From Pterois miles (Eukaryota; Chordata; Actinopteri; Perciformes; Scorpaenidae), in the NCBI GenBank assembly GCA_947000775.1, contig CAMQGK010000341.1, positions 10,829,001 to 10,893,000 on the forward strand: DNA of 64,000 nt. The letters run 5' to 3'. Made by a program: the position numbers and the translations under genes. The notes beneath the pieces are model-generated. The model was not told the origin of the DNA, did not search any database, and worked only from the letters and a program-made list of their open reading frames with translations. How positions within the stretch are numbered: the first letter of the stretch is position 1; each line of letters starts with the position of its first letter. Below are positions 54,125 to 64,000 of this stretch, piece after piece.

Positions 54125-56077
54125 GTGTTCACTTACAGGAACTGTGTGCTAGGAGAATAATAAAATAAATGGATGGATATTTCACCTCTGGGGGCATCAG
54201 TTAGTACTAATTTAGCTATGTACTGAGTGAAGGAAGTGCATTTTCATGAAATAGAGGCGATTTTCATATAGAACTAAGTGTCAGATCTCAATTGTCTTTG
54301 TTTGGTGTAATCACTTGAGACAATGTTAAATGCAGTGTGACCATAATGGTGAAAGGCAGGTGCGGTTATATAAGTATTGCAAATAGGATTAGATGTTAAG
54401 ATTGACGGTTACACCAGAAGCACTGAGTGAGGCAGAGGGGGCAGGGGAGGAAGAGAACTGAGGATAGCATTAGGCTAGTTTCCATTTAATCTATAAAAAC
54501 TGCAAATACAAGGCAAAAAATATACCATTAAAAAATACACAATCAAACCTGAGGGGCTTTGGCTCTTGTATTCACAAATTAAGACAGAAAAAATTGAGCT
54601 GTGCATGTTTAATTGCTGCAGAGAAGAGCCACCCCAAGTAAGGAACAAGCCCCATGAAAATTAAACCAATCGCAGCACAGCTAAGACAGCAGCACTGGGG
54701 CTTTTACAACAGCAGGCTTTGTCCTGGAGCCAGGTACCATGTTGAACAGCATGTCTCCCATTTTGCATTTATGCACCCTCCGTGCGCTGATCAACTAAAA
54801 ATGTAATCATGTTACTGAGATAGCAGCCCCCACCCCCCAGCGTTCTCTCAAAATAACAGCACGGTGGAGCAGCAGCGACGCTAACTGTGATATTAAGTCG
54901 AGGAATGTGCCTGAAAGCACCACAGGCCCCTGGGGTCCTGAGGGAGAGCAGGAGGGCAAGCTGAGCGTGGTCCACTGCAGACAGGTCACGGCAGAGTGGC
55001 CTAATTGCCTCTCTTGTTGTCTCGGTAGGTCGGCAAACCTCCCGTCTCCCTCATCATCACTGAGCAGCACTGACTACCTTGTTTCGTACAGGTCTAACTC
55101 TGCCCAGTGATCCAGGGTCCAGTTTAGTTTCTGAGTTGCTTCTGTATCCAATAAAAACCACCCTTGAAAATGGCCTCTGCTGCTCTGCAAATGGTGTTAT
55201 CCCTCACAACTTAATGCCTTGTCCTGTCAAAATTTAATAATAGAGAATCCACATTACAGTAGGGATTTGTTGTGCATTATTAAGCGGCGTCTACTCAATG
55301 GAAGCCAGGGTTCCTCAGCATTACGTCAGTGTTACACCAGTAGTGATTACGTCACTCACAAACGCTTGGGCAGTATGAAAACTAAAGAAAGTATTCTGTG
55401 TCACATCGCCTCAGTCTTCAATCAGTGTCATTCACAACTGCAGGCCAAAAAAGCAATTAGTAAGGCCAAAGAAAAAAAAAAAAAAAAACTGCAGTATTTC
55501 TAAAATTGTTTTGAGGTGAGCACACTGCAGTCTACCATGAATACTTGGGGTGAGGTTATATGATTCCTCATTGCTGAGATTCTTCCTGTTTTCTTTTCCC
55601 TCCTCGCTTAATGCTTGTGTCATGAACCTTCTTGCCAAACTGGGTAAAAAGGCCTCATCCACACTCCACACTGGGCAGAGGCCAGGAGCGGCTTCAACGC
55701 CCTGCGGAGCTGGAGGCAACGCATCTTTGTCTCTTCCAAACACCCAGGGGCGACATGGAGCGCCACAACGTTCTAATCCTGTCTAATCTGGACACAGCGG
55801 AGCATCTGGAGATAGGGATATGGCTAATCTCGGACATGGAGACAGAGGGCACTTTGCTGAGACGGGGAAAAAAAAAGGGGGGATGGATCTAAGCCAGACT
55901 TGGCGTGCGTCTTGTGAGGGGGAATCTCAAATACAAAAACAATATCAAATATTTAGACTTTAAATCGGCAACAAATACCAAAGAGAGAATGAAGCTTGCT
56001 AAAAGTTAATGACAATACTGATCAAGAAGTTACTGCACGCAGAGAACGTATTGATGGTGAGACAAGGAAATACTTAC

Positions 56078-56324
56078 TGTGCCCTGCTCTAAGGGACGCA
56101 GGTGATCTGTGGATGGCAATAGGCACAATATGGTGACGCTTGTTTCCGTGGGAGAGGTGAATGTGGTGGAGACTCTCCACAGCACCTGGTTCTGACCCCG
56201 CCACAAAGCCCAGGGCCAGGGCGGTGATCCACAGGGCCAGGTGAGCGAGTGAAGCTGAATTCCAGTTTAGGGGCTCTGCTACAGGCCTCAGGGGAGAAAA
56301 CCGTGTCCTCCAGCCTCCAAACAT
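56078..56324 (-). CDS. nrxn1: Neurexin-1 beta-specific first coding exon
   Basis: This exon encodes the N-terminus of beta-neurexin, a presynaptic type I membrane adhesion protein that binds neuroligins. It gives 82 codons plus one base. Residues 1-27 are polar and basic, residues 28-42 (HLALWITALALGFVA) are a signal-peptide core, and the mature leader follows: LHHIHLSHGNKRHH, then VPIAIHRSPASLRAGH. This corresponds to the His-rich leader and PIAIYRSPASLRGGH tail of mammalian neurexin-1 beta; the neurexin-2 and -3 leaders I recall fit less well. The ATG has A at -3, and an in-frame TAA lies about 19 codons upstream, so it is the first in-frame start. The exon ends CAC A|GTAAGT, a strong donor with phase 1. 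Joined to the exon at 35522, the codon becomes ACG (Thr83), where mammals have Ala. Teleosts usually keep two neurexin-1 copies (a and b); I cannot tell which this is. Confidence 0.9.
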
Positions 56325-57162
56325 CTTCCCTGAGTGGCCAGATGAGGAAATCAGATCGCGGTGGAACTTCAGTGAGCCTTACAGCCCCATACTTCTCACC
56401 TTGCCGAATCTCACTATGGCCAGAGACACTCGCACAGATCCACAGAGAAAGAAGGAAAAAAAAAAAAAAAAGCAAAAAGGGACACCACACAAAATGTCGG
56501 TTGTGGGATCAAAAAAAAAAAAGCTTCTTGCTGTTCTCCACTGAGTTAGGAAATCCGTAGCAGCACCCAGGGACATAAAGAGGTATCATAAATCATCATA
56601 CAGAAACAAGCAAAAACATTCACTCAAGAAAATTAGGGCAACCTCAAACAGCAATGGAGAAATCCCAGCTTGCTCCAATTCCCTGAGTTCCCTTATTCTC
56701 TCTCTTTCTCTCTTTCTTCTTCACAAAATTAGAAACATCTTCCCACCAAAAACTGAATATTCCAAGAAATGCAATTGCCAAAAAAAAAAAAGAAAGAAAG
56801 CCAACTTCAGAAGAGACTGATAGCACCTGTGCAAAGTGAATTTCTTCAGAAAATCAACACAGACATTGTGAGTTTCCCTCCTTTTCCTCCTCCAGTGGTC
56901 TCAAAGGATGCCCAGAGGAATGGGACCATAGTTAAATCCGCGTCTCATTTGCATGTGTTGGACAGCTGCAGCGGCGCGCGGGAGACAGCGTGATTGCACC
57001 TGTGAGTTGTGCCAAGTAGCGCACCCGTTCCCCATCTAGAGATCTCTGCTCTCAATGACACCGAGCGATACAGCAGCGACAGCACCTGAGAGAGGAGCCC
57101 TGGGCAGGAACGCACACTCGCAGACGGGCAGCAATCGGCAGCACCGTTCCAGAAGATGTGCG

Positions 57163-57236
57163 CAAGAGGAAGAGAGGGGAGAGAGGAGGAGGAGGAGGAG
57201 GAGAGGGAGGAGGAGGACGGAGGGAGGAGGGGGGGG
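57163..57236 (+). repeat. Polypurine (GGA)-rich tract in the beta 5' region
   Basis: This is an almost uninterrupted purine run on the plus strand (one C at 57218), mostly GGA and GAGG units, ending in eight G. On the sense (minus) strand it is a CCT/TCC pyrimidine tract. Such tracts can form triplex or G-quadruplex structures and often sit in neuronal promoters. It could also be a simple microsatellite. Confidence 0.8.
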
Positions 57237-57338
57237 TGTCTCAACAGCCAGCCAGGAAGCAGGAGGGAGAGTGGCTATGCAAATGGGCAGCATTCACATA
57301 GCGAATCACTGGAGCCTGAGTGCATTACAGAGGAAGAG

Positions 57339-57348
57339 CCTATTTAGG
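57339..57348. promoter_or_regulatory. Perfect CArG box (SRF-type site)
   Basis: CCTATTTAGG fits CC(A/T)6GG exactly. It lies about 1.0 kb upstream of the beta start codon. SRF sites are typical of activity-regulated genes, but such a match is expected by chance a few times in 64 kb. Confidence 0.35.
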
Positions 57349-57803
57349 CAGAATAGCAGGAATTGAAGCTATGTCCCCCAGCCCTGATTCCTTTCACAAC
57401 CTCCCGCTGCTCAGTCTTTTTCAATCCACTCTCCTGTGTGGACATTCATGAGCAGTAAAGAGGAAGACAGAAAGCAAATGCAGGACAGGCTAGATTAATT
57501 TCTACTTTTGTCCTGTCATCTCTCAAGATTCCTTCTCTTCCTCCAGTCCCTGCCTCTCTTTTCCTTCTCCTATCTTTTCTTTCGCTCTCTGTGAATTTGG
57601 GGAAGTTGTGTGATAATAGTCCTGCGGATATAAAAAGATGAAGCCAAGCAATCCAATCCAATCCTTGCCTCTCCATCGCCCAGCAAGAGTGTTTTCTGTA
57701 GGTTCTTAACCGGACTCTGCAGTCTGTCGCTAGCCAGATTTTTACAAGAGTGATGATGCTGCAGCTCACATAGGCAACTCTCTCTCTCACAAACATATGA
57801 ACA

Positions 57804-57895
<92 letters not shown>
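57804..57895 (+). repeat. (CA)46 microsatellite
   Basis: 92 bp of pure CA about 1.5 kb upstream of the beta start codon. On the sense strand it is (TG)n. Confidence 0.98.
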
Positions 57896-57897
<2 letters not shown>

Positions 57898-59028
57898 CAC
57901 GCGCACTCACACACATTCGTAAACAAAGCACGCGCAGTGCGCCATCCACAGAGAGGGTGCTGAATCTGGGCAAGTCTGCCTCCTCGCCTGCTAATAAAAG
58001 ACCATTTCTCACAAGAGAGGGGGGAATGCTGATCGCAGACTCAGTGCGCAGCGCCGGGTTACGGGAACGTGGAGAACATGTGGACATAAAAGCCCTGCTG
58101 ATAAACACAATCCGGTTCAGCTGGGAAGTGTGCTCAGTGTTCAGAGTTCAGGACTGGAGAGCACGAGGCTCAGCTGCAGTGTGTGCGCCTGCTTCTGTTT
58201 GCACACGCCGGCCATTCAACATCCTCCCCTTCAAAACGCAGTGTTCTAAGCTGGAGGGGGGGGACTGTAAGCACTGCTGAGCTGATCTTTATGGTTTACA
58301 GGGAATACACAAGCATTTCACGCCCAAAGAAAGCCAACTTAGCTAGCGTGACACAGAGGATAATGTGTCCTTCTCCACTGACTGTTCACAGGAAGACAAT
58401 GAAAGACATCTTTAGGAAGGGAAGAACCAATTAAATGAACATTAATGACGAACAATTCAGTACAAATACATTAGAGCTCATGTTTTAGCATGGTAGCTGT
58501 AATTTGAATATGGGGGAAAAAAGAACAGAACAGACACTCTATTGTTAAAAGATGAATATAACCGGCAAGATAAATATAATCTGCCATCTGGTAAGAGGAC
58601 AGATGAGGATACCTCTTATTTCTCTATTGTACTGTGTTCCTATATAGTAGCAACACACGATTGAAGTACAAAACAGATGCTGCACACATTAGGCAACTGT
58701 GCTGTTCTCACCTTGTAGAATCACAATGACTTGGTGCAGCCACCTGGTGCTAAAAAGTCAGCAGTGTGGAACCACTGCTCTGTTCTCATTTGCAATGGTG
58801 AAAAGGAATAGCTCCTGCTGAATGTGTTTACACTTTTATAATTATCAGCAGTGCAATCTGCATAATTACACCTAATAAGGCAATCTATCAGGGCTGCTTG
58901 CCAAGGACAACAACCTGACTTACCCTGTCCTCAACGGCAAACTTTTTACAGAAAAACTAAATGAGATCTTAAATTGCAACACTTGATATTCAGGTAAATA
59001 GAAGTGTACGGTGGGCACATTGTCCTAC

Positions 59029-59052
59029 TTTTTTTTTTTTTTTTTTTTTTTA
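59029..59052 (+). repeat. T-run (about 24 bp)
   Basis: Simple poly-T; nothing recognisable attached. Confidence 0.85.
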
Positions 59053-59317
59053 ATTGCATTAGGTGTTTAGTGGAAACGCTGTGTTGGTATGCAGCAACTA
59101 AATGTAATGACATCAGCAGTGAGGTGACACCTTTATCAGGTTTATCATTAGTTGCTTGTTCATTTGTGCCCCCAAGTGGCGGAACTGTGAAGTGCACAAG
59201 AGGTCTGTTGGTTTGTCTCAAAGCCAGCAGCAGCTTAAGTTTGATGTGAAGGACAACATGAGATCCATGGCAACTATTCTTAAAAGCTTCATCACTGTAT
59301 CATGTTACTCCAGATAT

Positions 59318-59815
59318 TCAGGGGTGTCAATAAATTTAAACATGTAATCTCAAATAATCCCATGATTGTCCATGATTAATCGCAAATTAATCACATTTTC
59401 TATCTGTTCAAAATTTACCTTAAAGGGAGATTTGTCAAGTATTTTGACAATTATGCTTGCTTTATACAAATATGTATAGATTTATTATTGGAAATCAATT
59501 AACAACACAATACAATGACAAATGTGAATGTGTTAATAAAAAATATGCACATAATCATAACATGGAAACCTCAAGCCCAAGAGCCAACAACAGCTGTCAG
59601 TGTGCTGACTTGACTATGACTTGCCCCAAACTGCATGTGATTATCATACAGTGGGCATGTCTGTAAAGAGGAGACTGGTGGGTACATTCACATATCTTGA
59701 GTTTGGAGTGTTATTTAGCCTTCTTCCTGACAAGCTAGTATGACATGGTTGGTACCAATGGATTCCTTAGGTTTTCTAGTTTCATATGATGCATGAAAAA
59801 TAGTGAACTTAAAAC
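59318..59815 (+). mobile_element. 'agggctgtca' TIR repeat, copy 4
   Basis: Starts 'aggggtgtcaataaat' and carries 'gattaatcgcaaattaatca', 'aaagggagatttgtcaagta', 'ccccaaactgcatgtgatta', 'ggtaccaatggattccttag' and 'ttcatatgatgc', matching copies 1 to 3. The far end with TGACAGCCCT is missing; the copy is cut off next to another repeat at 59822. Confidence 0.8.
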
Positions 59816-59821
59816 TATTTT

Positions 59822-59895
59822 AAATAATAATAAACTTTATTTGTATAACACCTTTCATGCAATATTGCAACTCAAAGTGCATTTGAAGATAATCA
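59822..59895 (+). repeat. Teleost repeat fragment ('ataataaactttatttgtat')
   Basis: AATAATAATAAACTTTATTT followed by 'gtataacacctttcatgcaa' and 'caactcaaagtgcatt' matches a very common fish interspersed repeat in its leading part. It directly follows copy 4 of the TIR repeat. Confidence 0.6.
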
Positions 59896-61139
59896 CATAC
59901 ATCATTCTAATCAGTTCCTATAAGATCACCTCTACTCAAACGCCAATGGTTGCACCTTTGCTCCGATCATTTTCCTTTACAAATTGGCTAACGAAACTAT
60001 GAGAAGCAGGCAGCTTCAGGGAAAACATTCACAACTAAATTCCGTCTGCCTGCACGAAGGCAAACACCTGAGACCCCAAGCGAAACTAATTTCAGCACCG
60101 TTACTGATCTCATCTGCTTTCACCAGATGACTGTAGAGAGACGCGACAATGGGAAAATCCTTTCCCACAACTAAACTTTCACCATTAAGGGTTTTTTTGT
60201 GTTTTTTTTTTTTCTGATTTCCTATTGTGTTCTGACTCTCGTTCCTGTTAGAGAGATATCTTCTTGACAGAAAGCCAAAAACAGCTCTTCTTTGTTTCCA
60301 TTTAAGACCCAAAGGGATTGTGCAAGTCTCTGATGCATGTGATGCTTTGAGCAACATTGCCCCTTTTGGATCTACATGTCTCTGTTTTTGTTTCTTATGA
60401 AGGTAAAAAAACCATTGAGTAAAGCCATGGAGAGTTATCTAAAAAGCAAAAGGGGAAAAAAGGGGCAGAAATCTGCTGGAAAGTCTGGCTGACTTCCCCT
60501 CCAAACAACGTGATCAGTGAGAGGAGGAGAAATTGGTCTTGGGTGTAATAGTCCCTTGGAGAGCAAAAGAGAATAAAAGGGCACAAGTAGTCTCTAGTAG
60601 TTACTCACTTAAGACTGCAACCACAGTGCACAGCACTGATGAGATGATTTTCGGAGAAGTGGAGGAATAGTGGAGGGAGAGCAGCAGATGGGTGGTCTAA
60701 GAGTGCCTGACCCAACTGGAGCAAGGCCTTTAAATCAGTTAAAGAGCCATCAGGCGATGCTTTATCACACGTGGAGAGACCCTTCAGACAGGTACGGGTA
60801 CTTAGGACCACTTTGAACGCAATGTTTCTCTTCCTCAGCAGCCACTACAGTGTTTACTGTAAACATTACAACAAAACACATCGAGTGACATGATTGTAAT
60901 TAACACAATCAGTGGGTCACTGAAAGGTCCAGGATTACAGCAGTTTACTGTTTTCAAATCAGGTGCGGTTTAGTGCCTCAGATGGCTCAAAGAAGATGAA
61001 GCATGCAGGACAAGCCATGCGTGAACCGGGTATACCCGTTGTGTGCTGTAGTGACACATCTGTGTCAGGCACAGCAACATATGTGTCCCTGTAAAAGAGG
61101 GTGTTTGGAGGCCTTTATCTCTTGGGTATACTGTACACT

Positions 61140-61178
61140 GGTAGGGAGAATATACTGTAGGGAGAATATACTGTAGTG
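61140..61178 (+). repeat. Short tandem duplication, about 18-bp unit
   Basis: GTAGGGAGAATATACT occurs twice in a row, followed by a partial 'gtagtgag' copy. Local slippage just upstream of the GAAGCA tract. Confidence 0.7.
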
Positions 61179-61251
61179 AGCATGGTGTCTTAAAAGGTAG
61201 CAAAAGATTCTGGATACCGAGTAACCTAACCTGCATGAAATGTTTAGCAGA

Positions 61252-61515
61252 TAAGAAGCAGCAGAAGCAGACGAAGAATTAGCTGAAAAAGAAGAAAAAG
61301 TAGAAGCAAATGCAGATGCAGAAGAAGCAAAAGAAGAAGCAGAAGGAGAAGCACAAAAAGCAGAAGAAAAAGCAGAAGACGAAGAAGAAGAAGAAGAAGC
61401 AAAAGAAGATAAAGCAGAAGAGGAAGAGAAAGCAAAAGAAGAAGCAGAGGGAGAAGAAAAAGCAGGAAAGCAAGAAGAAAAGGCAGAAGACAAAGCAGAA
61501 GAGGTAGAAGACTGA
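61252..61515 (+). repeat. Degenerate GAAGCA/GAA low-complexity tract
   Basis: 264 bp of nearly pure purine-plus-C repeats (GAAGCA, GAAGAA, AAAGCA). One plus-strand frame is open from 61255 to a TGA at 61515 and reads as a Glu/Ala/Lys-rich chain (EADEELAEKEEK...). There is no start codon, good acceptor or homologue that I recognise, and other frames are also long and open, as expected of a simple repeat. Confidence 0.75.
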
Positions 61516-62599
61516 CTGGTCACATTTCAAATTTCTATTTTGGTGCATACAAGACAGTCAATGGAACAAGCAGCTACATTACATACAGCGTCATCCTTTC
61601 GTCACAAACATGTAGGTATTCAGCACAAATACTGCCTGTCATCCACTGACACACAAAGTTAAACCTGAGCTCTTTATACAACGGGGAGTATTCTTTGAAT
61701 ATCAAACGTATCATTATTCATTGAAACATGCTTTGCAATCGCTACACAGAGACAGAGGGGCACACAGTGCACTGATGCTAATGTGTGCAAGTGTACGGAA
61801 ATAGAAACAAAGTACTGCCTTAGTCATGCCGAGATTTGACGTGATAAGAACAGACAGATACAGCTAGGCAACACTCAATACCAACACACGTACTGTACAG
61901 TATTTCAACATGGAGAGGGCAGCCAGAGTGTCAATACTGTTTGTGTTGGCAGAGGATGTTACATCGGGGTGCCTGCTGTTTATCTGATTCTGCTACTGTA
62001 TCGGTTAGAGTGGGTGAAGTGAACTCTGACCTCCACGGGTCAAAAAGGCATCGACTTTGTTTCCAATTCATCTGCACCTCAGCATCCCTGGCTGCAGAGC
62101 ACTGTATAGCTTAAGGTTTACATTATCACCAGAGCCACGACTACCCTCATCATTAAGGGATTAGCTCTTTCTATGAATATCTACACGTATCTCTAATGTA
62201 AGTGCTGACATTACATAGTCAGCAATTATATTAAAGAAATAGCTTACAGTACATGCATACATGCTCTAAGAAAAAACAGCTACATGGTTTAGATGCAGCA
62301 GCCCTAACGAACCTCGTAGAGATTTGTACAGCGCACACTGTTCATTATGCAAGCTGTGAAGACTACATAAATAACACCATTCAAGCTGATAAAACAGTCC
62401 ACTAATAGGAAATAATGCAAAATTAGTGTTTCACAATCAAATCCGCAAATGGTGCTGCATGGCAGTGTAATGGAACGACTTCATTTTCACATGGAGCAAA
62501 ACAAAGAAACAAAACCTCCACATCGATTCTCATTCATCTTTGCTCTAATTTTGTCTCAAATGACTTGGACATTATAATTCATTTAATGGAGCTACTAAA

Positions 62600-62957
62600 G
62601 GGGGCTGCACGGTGGTGCAGTGGTTAGCGCTGTCGCCTCACAGCAAGAGGGTCGCAGGTTTGATCGCTTGGGGCTCTTCTGTGTGGAGTTTGCATGTTCT
62701 CCCCTCATTAGCGTGGGTTTTCTCCGGGTACTCCGGCTTCCTCCCACAGTCCAAAGACATGCTGTTTAGGTTAATTGATGACTCTAAATTGCCCGTAGGT
62801 GTGAATGTGAGTGTGAATGGTTGTCTGTCTCTATGTGCCCTGCGATGGACTGGCAACTTGTCCAGGGTGAACCCCGCCTTCGTCCAATGCCAGCTGGGAT
62901 CGGCTCCAGCCCCCCCGCGACCCCCAACGGGATAAGCGGTTGATGATGGATGGATGG
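62600..62957 (+). mobile_element. SINE-like retroposon with 14-bp target-site duplication
   Basis: A typical teleost repeat: GGGGCTGCACGGTGGTGCAG, 'tggttagcgctgtcgcctca', 'gagtttgcatgttctcccc', 'cggcttcctcccacagtcc', 'gactctaaattgcccgtagg', 'tgcgatggactggcaac', 'cagctgggatcggctcc', 'gggataagcggttgatg', ending in (TGGA)n. The head has A-box-like (GTGGTGCAGTGGTTAGCGC) and B-box-like (GGTTTGATCGC) sequence. It is flanked by ATGGAGCTACTAAA at 62586-62599 and 62954-62967. Inserted next to no exon. Some workers assign this repeat to a LINE 3' end rather than a SINE. Confidence 0.88.
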
Positions 62958-64000
62958 AGCTACTAAATGAAGTTCAAAAAAGCTCATTTAAAAGCACTCT
63001 TTTGATACTGTTAATGTTGAAAGTTATTTGGTTTATTTACAGTATTTACTGTGCATACTGCAGCATTTTTATGACGTGTTAGTTTCAGGGAGTGGCACTA
63101 TCTTGTGTTGTATATGTAAGTATGGAGCTGTAAGCTATACAACATAATGCAGAATTTGCTCTGCACAACATTTATCATCATAAAAGTACAGCGACACGGT
63201 TATAGTCAAATAATGCATAAAAACGCAGATACATGCACACAGATACCAACGTGCACACTGCATTCTTTCCATTACTCGGGCTGGAGCAGGCCCAAACGAC
63301 ATACATGGAAGATAAACAGATGGAATTTTTTTTCATTTGCACAGCGAGCTGTTTGTCTGCTGGCGAAGGATGCTTTAGAAACTGGCTGATGTGACGGACA
63401 GTTTTTTTTTTTTTCCTCCTAATGCATAAACGATGCCACAATAATGCTATTCATTTCCATAAATCCATTTAAATACACATTAAGATCAAGCGCAGAGGAA
63501 ATAACATTCAAAAATCCTTGAACCTCAGAGCAAATAAAGGTTGTGTGTACAGGCATACGTACGTACTCGTGTGTGTCAGTGAGTGGGTGTGTGACCATGA
63601 TGCATCAGCGAATGCAAAAAACCAAATCCTAACTGTCAGTGAGAGAGAGATAGGGGTCACAGGTCGGCAGCTTTCCGGAGGCTTTCTCTCTATCTCCTCT
63701 GACAGTTCCCAAGATGCAGTGGGCCACCGTGGCCACTGTGTCTGTCTCCGTCTCTTTGCCTTTCCTGAAATCCGTCCAAAGTAGATCGGTTCCATTCTCA
63801 GAGCGCCTCATCCTGAACAGGTCAAGGACGGACTGTGTCTCCCTTCAGGAGTCCACAGCTTCTTTGTTAACGAACCACTTTGGTGCGCTGCAGCTAACTG
63901 GGACAACAAATAGGTTTAATGGAAAAAAAAAACTTTTTTTTCTTTTTCTGAATATGAAAGTACTCATAAACAAACTGATTCTACTCTTCTTTTTGCCTCC

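Larger units (their letters stand above)
35523..56077 (-). other. nrxn1: First intron of the nrxn1 beta transcript (20.5 kb)
   Basis: The intron is bounded by GTAAGT at 56077-56072 and TCTAG at 35527-35523, both on the minus strand. It contains the Tc1 remnant, the AT-rich foldback, the 46811-46955 repeat, the 51030-51580 repeat-like segment and the 53402-54124 repeat, listed separately. The remaining stretches (35527-39120, 40030-44700, 45130-46110, 46960-51030, 51580-53400, 54125-56070) show no exon I can support. They hold only short poly-A/T runs and scattered AT-rich sequence. Confidence 0.85.
56325..57350 (-). promoter_or_regulatory. nrxn1: Candidate 5' UTR and promoter of nrxn1 beta
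   Basis: The kilobase upstream of the beta start codon stands out from its AT-rich surroundings. About 56941-57163 holds roughly 17 CpG dinucleotides by my count, including a GCGGCGCGCGGG cluster near 56972. A polypurine GGA tract (57163-57236), two perfect octamers (56947-56954 and 57277-57284) and a perfect CArG box (57339-57348) flank it. No convincing TATA box was seen on the minus strand, which suits a CpG-type promoter. The transcription start cannot be placed from sequence. The stretch from 56456 to 56524 holds two A-runs (T-runs in the sense strand), so a 5' UTR intron is also possible. Confidence 0.55.
57351..64000 (-). other. nrxn1: Alpha-neurexin intron upstream of the beta promoter (partial)
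   Basis: This is inferred from gene structure: in known neurexins the beta promoter lies within an alpha intron. No EGF3 or LNS5 exon (Cys-rich, ending near CNDP before GTTYIF) was seen up to 64000 on the minus strand. The segment carries a CA array, a TIR repeat, the GAAGCA-type tract and a SINE-like insertion. The stretches 57900-59020, 59905-61130, 61520-62580 and 62970-64000 show nothing I recognise. Confidence 0.6.

Noticed and set aside
57070..57150. RE1/NRSF-like half-sites (GACAGCACC and CAGCACC) in the beta 5' region
   Set aside because: Half-sites are in the wrong order and spacing for a canonical RE1 and match weakly.
57446..58108. 220-codon minus-strand frame, longest in the window
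   Set aside because: Its middle is a Cys-Val run from (TG)n and its flanks have no recognisable domain.
61065..61523. 152-codon Ser/Ala/Phe-rich minus-strand frame
   Set aside because: It is the complement of the GAAGCA low-complexity tract.
62600..62660. Functional tRNA gene
   Set aside because: Only A- and B-box-like sequence within a SINE-like head; no cloverleaf.

Overview
The window is vertebrate nuclear DNA, most likely from a percomorph teleost fish. It is AT-rich and almost entirely non-coding, with long CA and TA microsatellites and several interspersed repeats of types common in spiny-rayed fishes. The one protein-coding gene I can support is spliced, with GT-AG introns. Organism and repeat names rest on recall of family consensus sequences, not on a search.

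The gene is a neurexin, best matched to neurexin-1, on the minus strand. Two coding exons are present. The beta-specific first exon (CDS 56324 to 56078) carries the start codon, signal peptide, His-rich segment and the VPIAIHRSPASLRAGH tail. The next exon (35522 to 35341) is shared by alpha and beta forms and starts the LNS6 (laminin-G) domain with GTTYIF...PPNDRPSTRADRLAIGFST...SSGLGD. Together they encode the first 143 residues of beta-neurexin in a continuous frame, with both introns' GTAAGT donors and a strong acceptor. I found no further neurexin exon. The rest of LNS6, splice site 4, the stalk, the membrane segment and the cytoplasmic tail should lie beyond position 1. The alpha-specific exons should lie beyond 64000. 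The window is therefore the internal beta-promoter segment of a very large gene.

Layout: 1-35340 is intron downstream of the LNS6 exon. It holds four or more transposon-derived repeats, a 49-bp minisatellite (2769-3150), a TA palindrome (17136-17252) and CA arrays. 35341-35522 is the shared exon. 35523-56077 is the 20.5-kb first intron of the beta transcript, holding an internally deleted Tc1-like transposon (39161-40026), an AT-rich foldback (46114-46281) and a full-length copy of an 'agggctgtca' TIR repeat (53402-54124). 56078-57350 holds the beta first exon and its likely 5' UTR and promoter, with a CpG cluster, a polypurine GGA tract, two octamers and a CArG box. 57351-64000 is intron of the alpha transcript upstream of the beta promoter, with a CA array, more repeats, a GAAGCA-type low-complexity tract, and a SINE-like insertion with a visible 14-bp target-site duplication.

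The beta promoter drives a short neurexin made of signal peptide, beta-specific leader and LNS6. This form is a presynaptic ligand for neuroligins and other postsynaptic partners. The alpha transcript reads through the same region and would splice out the beta exon. No prokaryotic operon, CRISPR array, rRNA, functional tRNA or viral gene was recognised.
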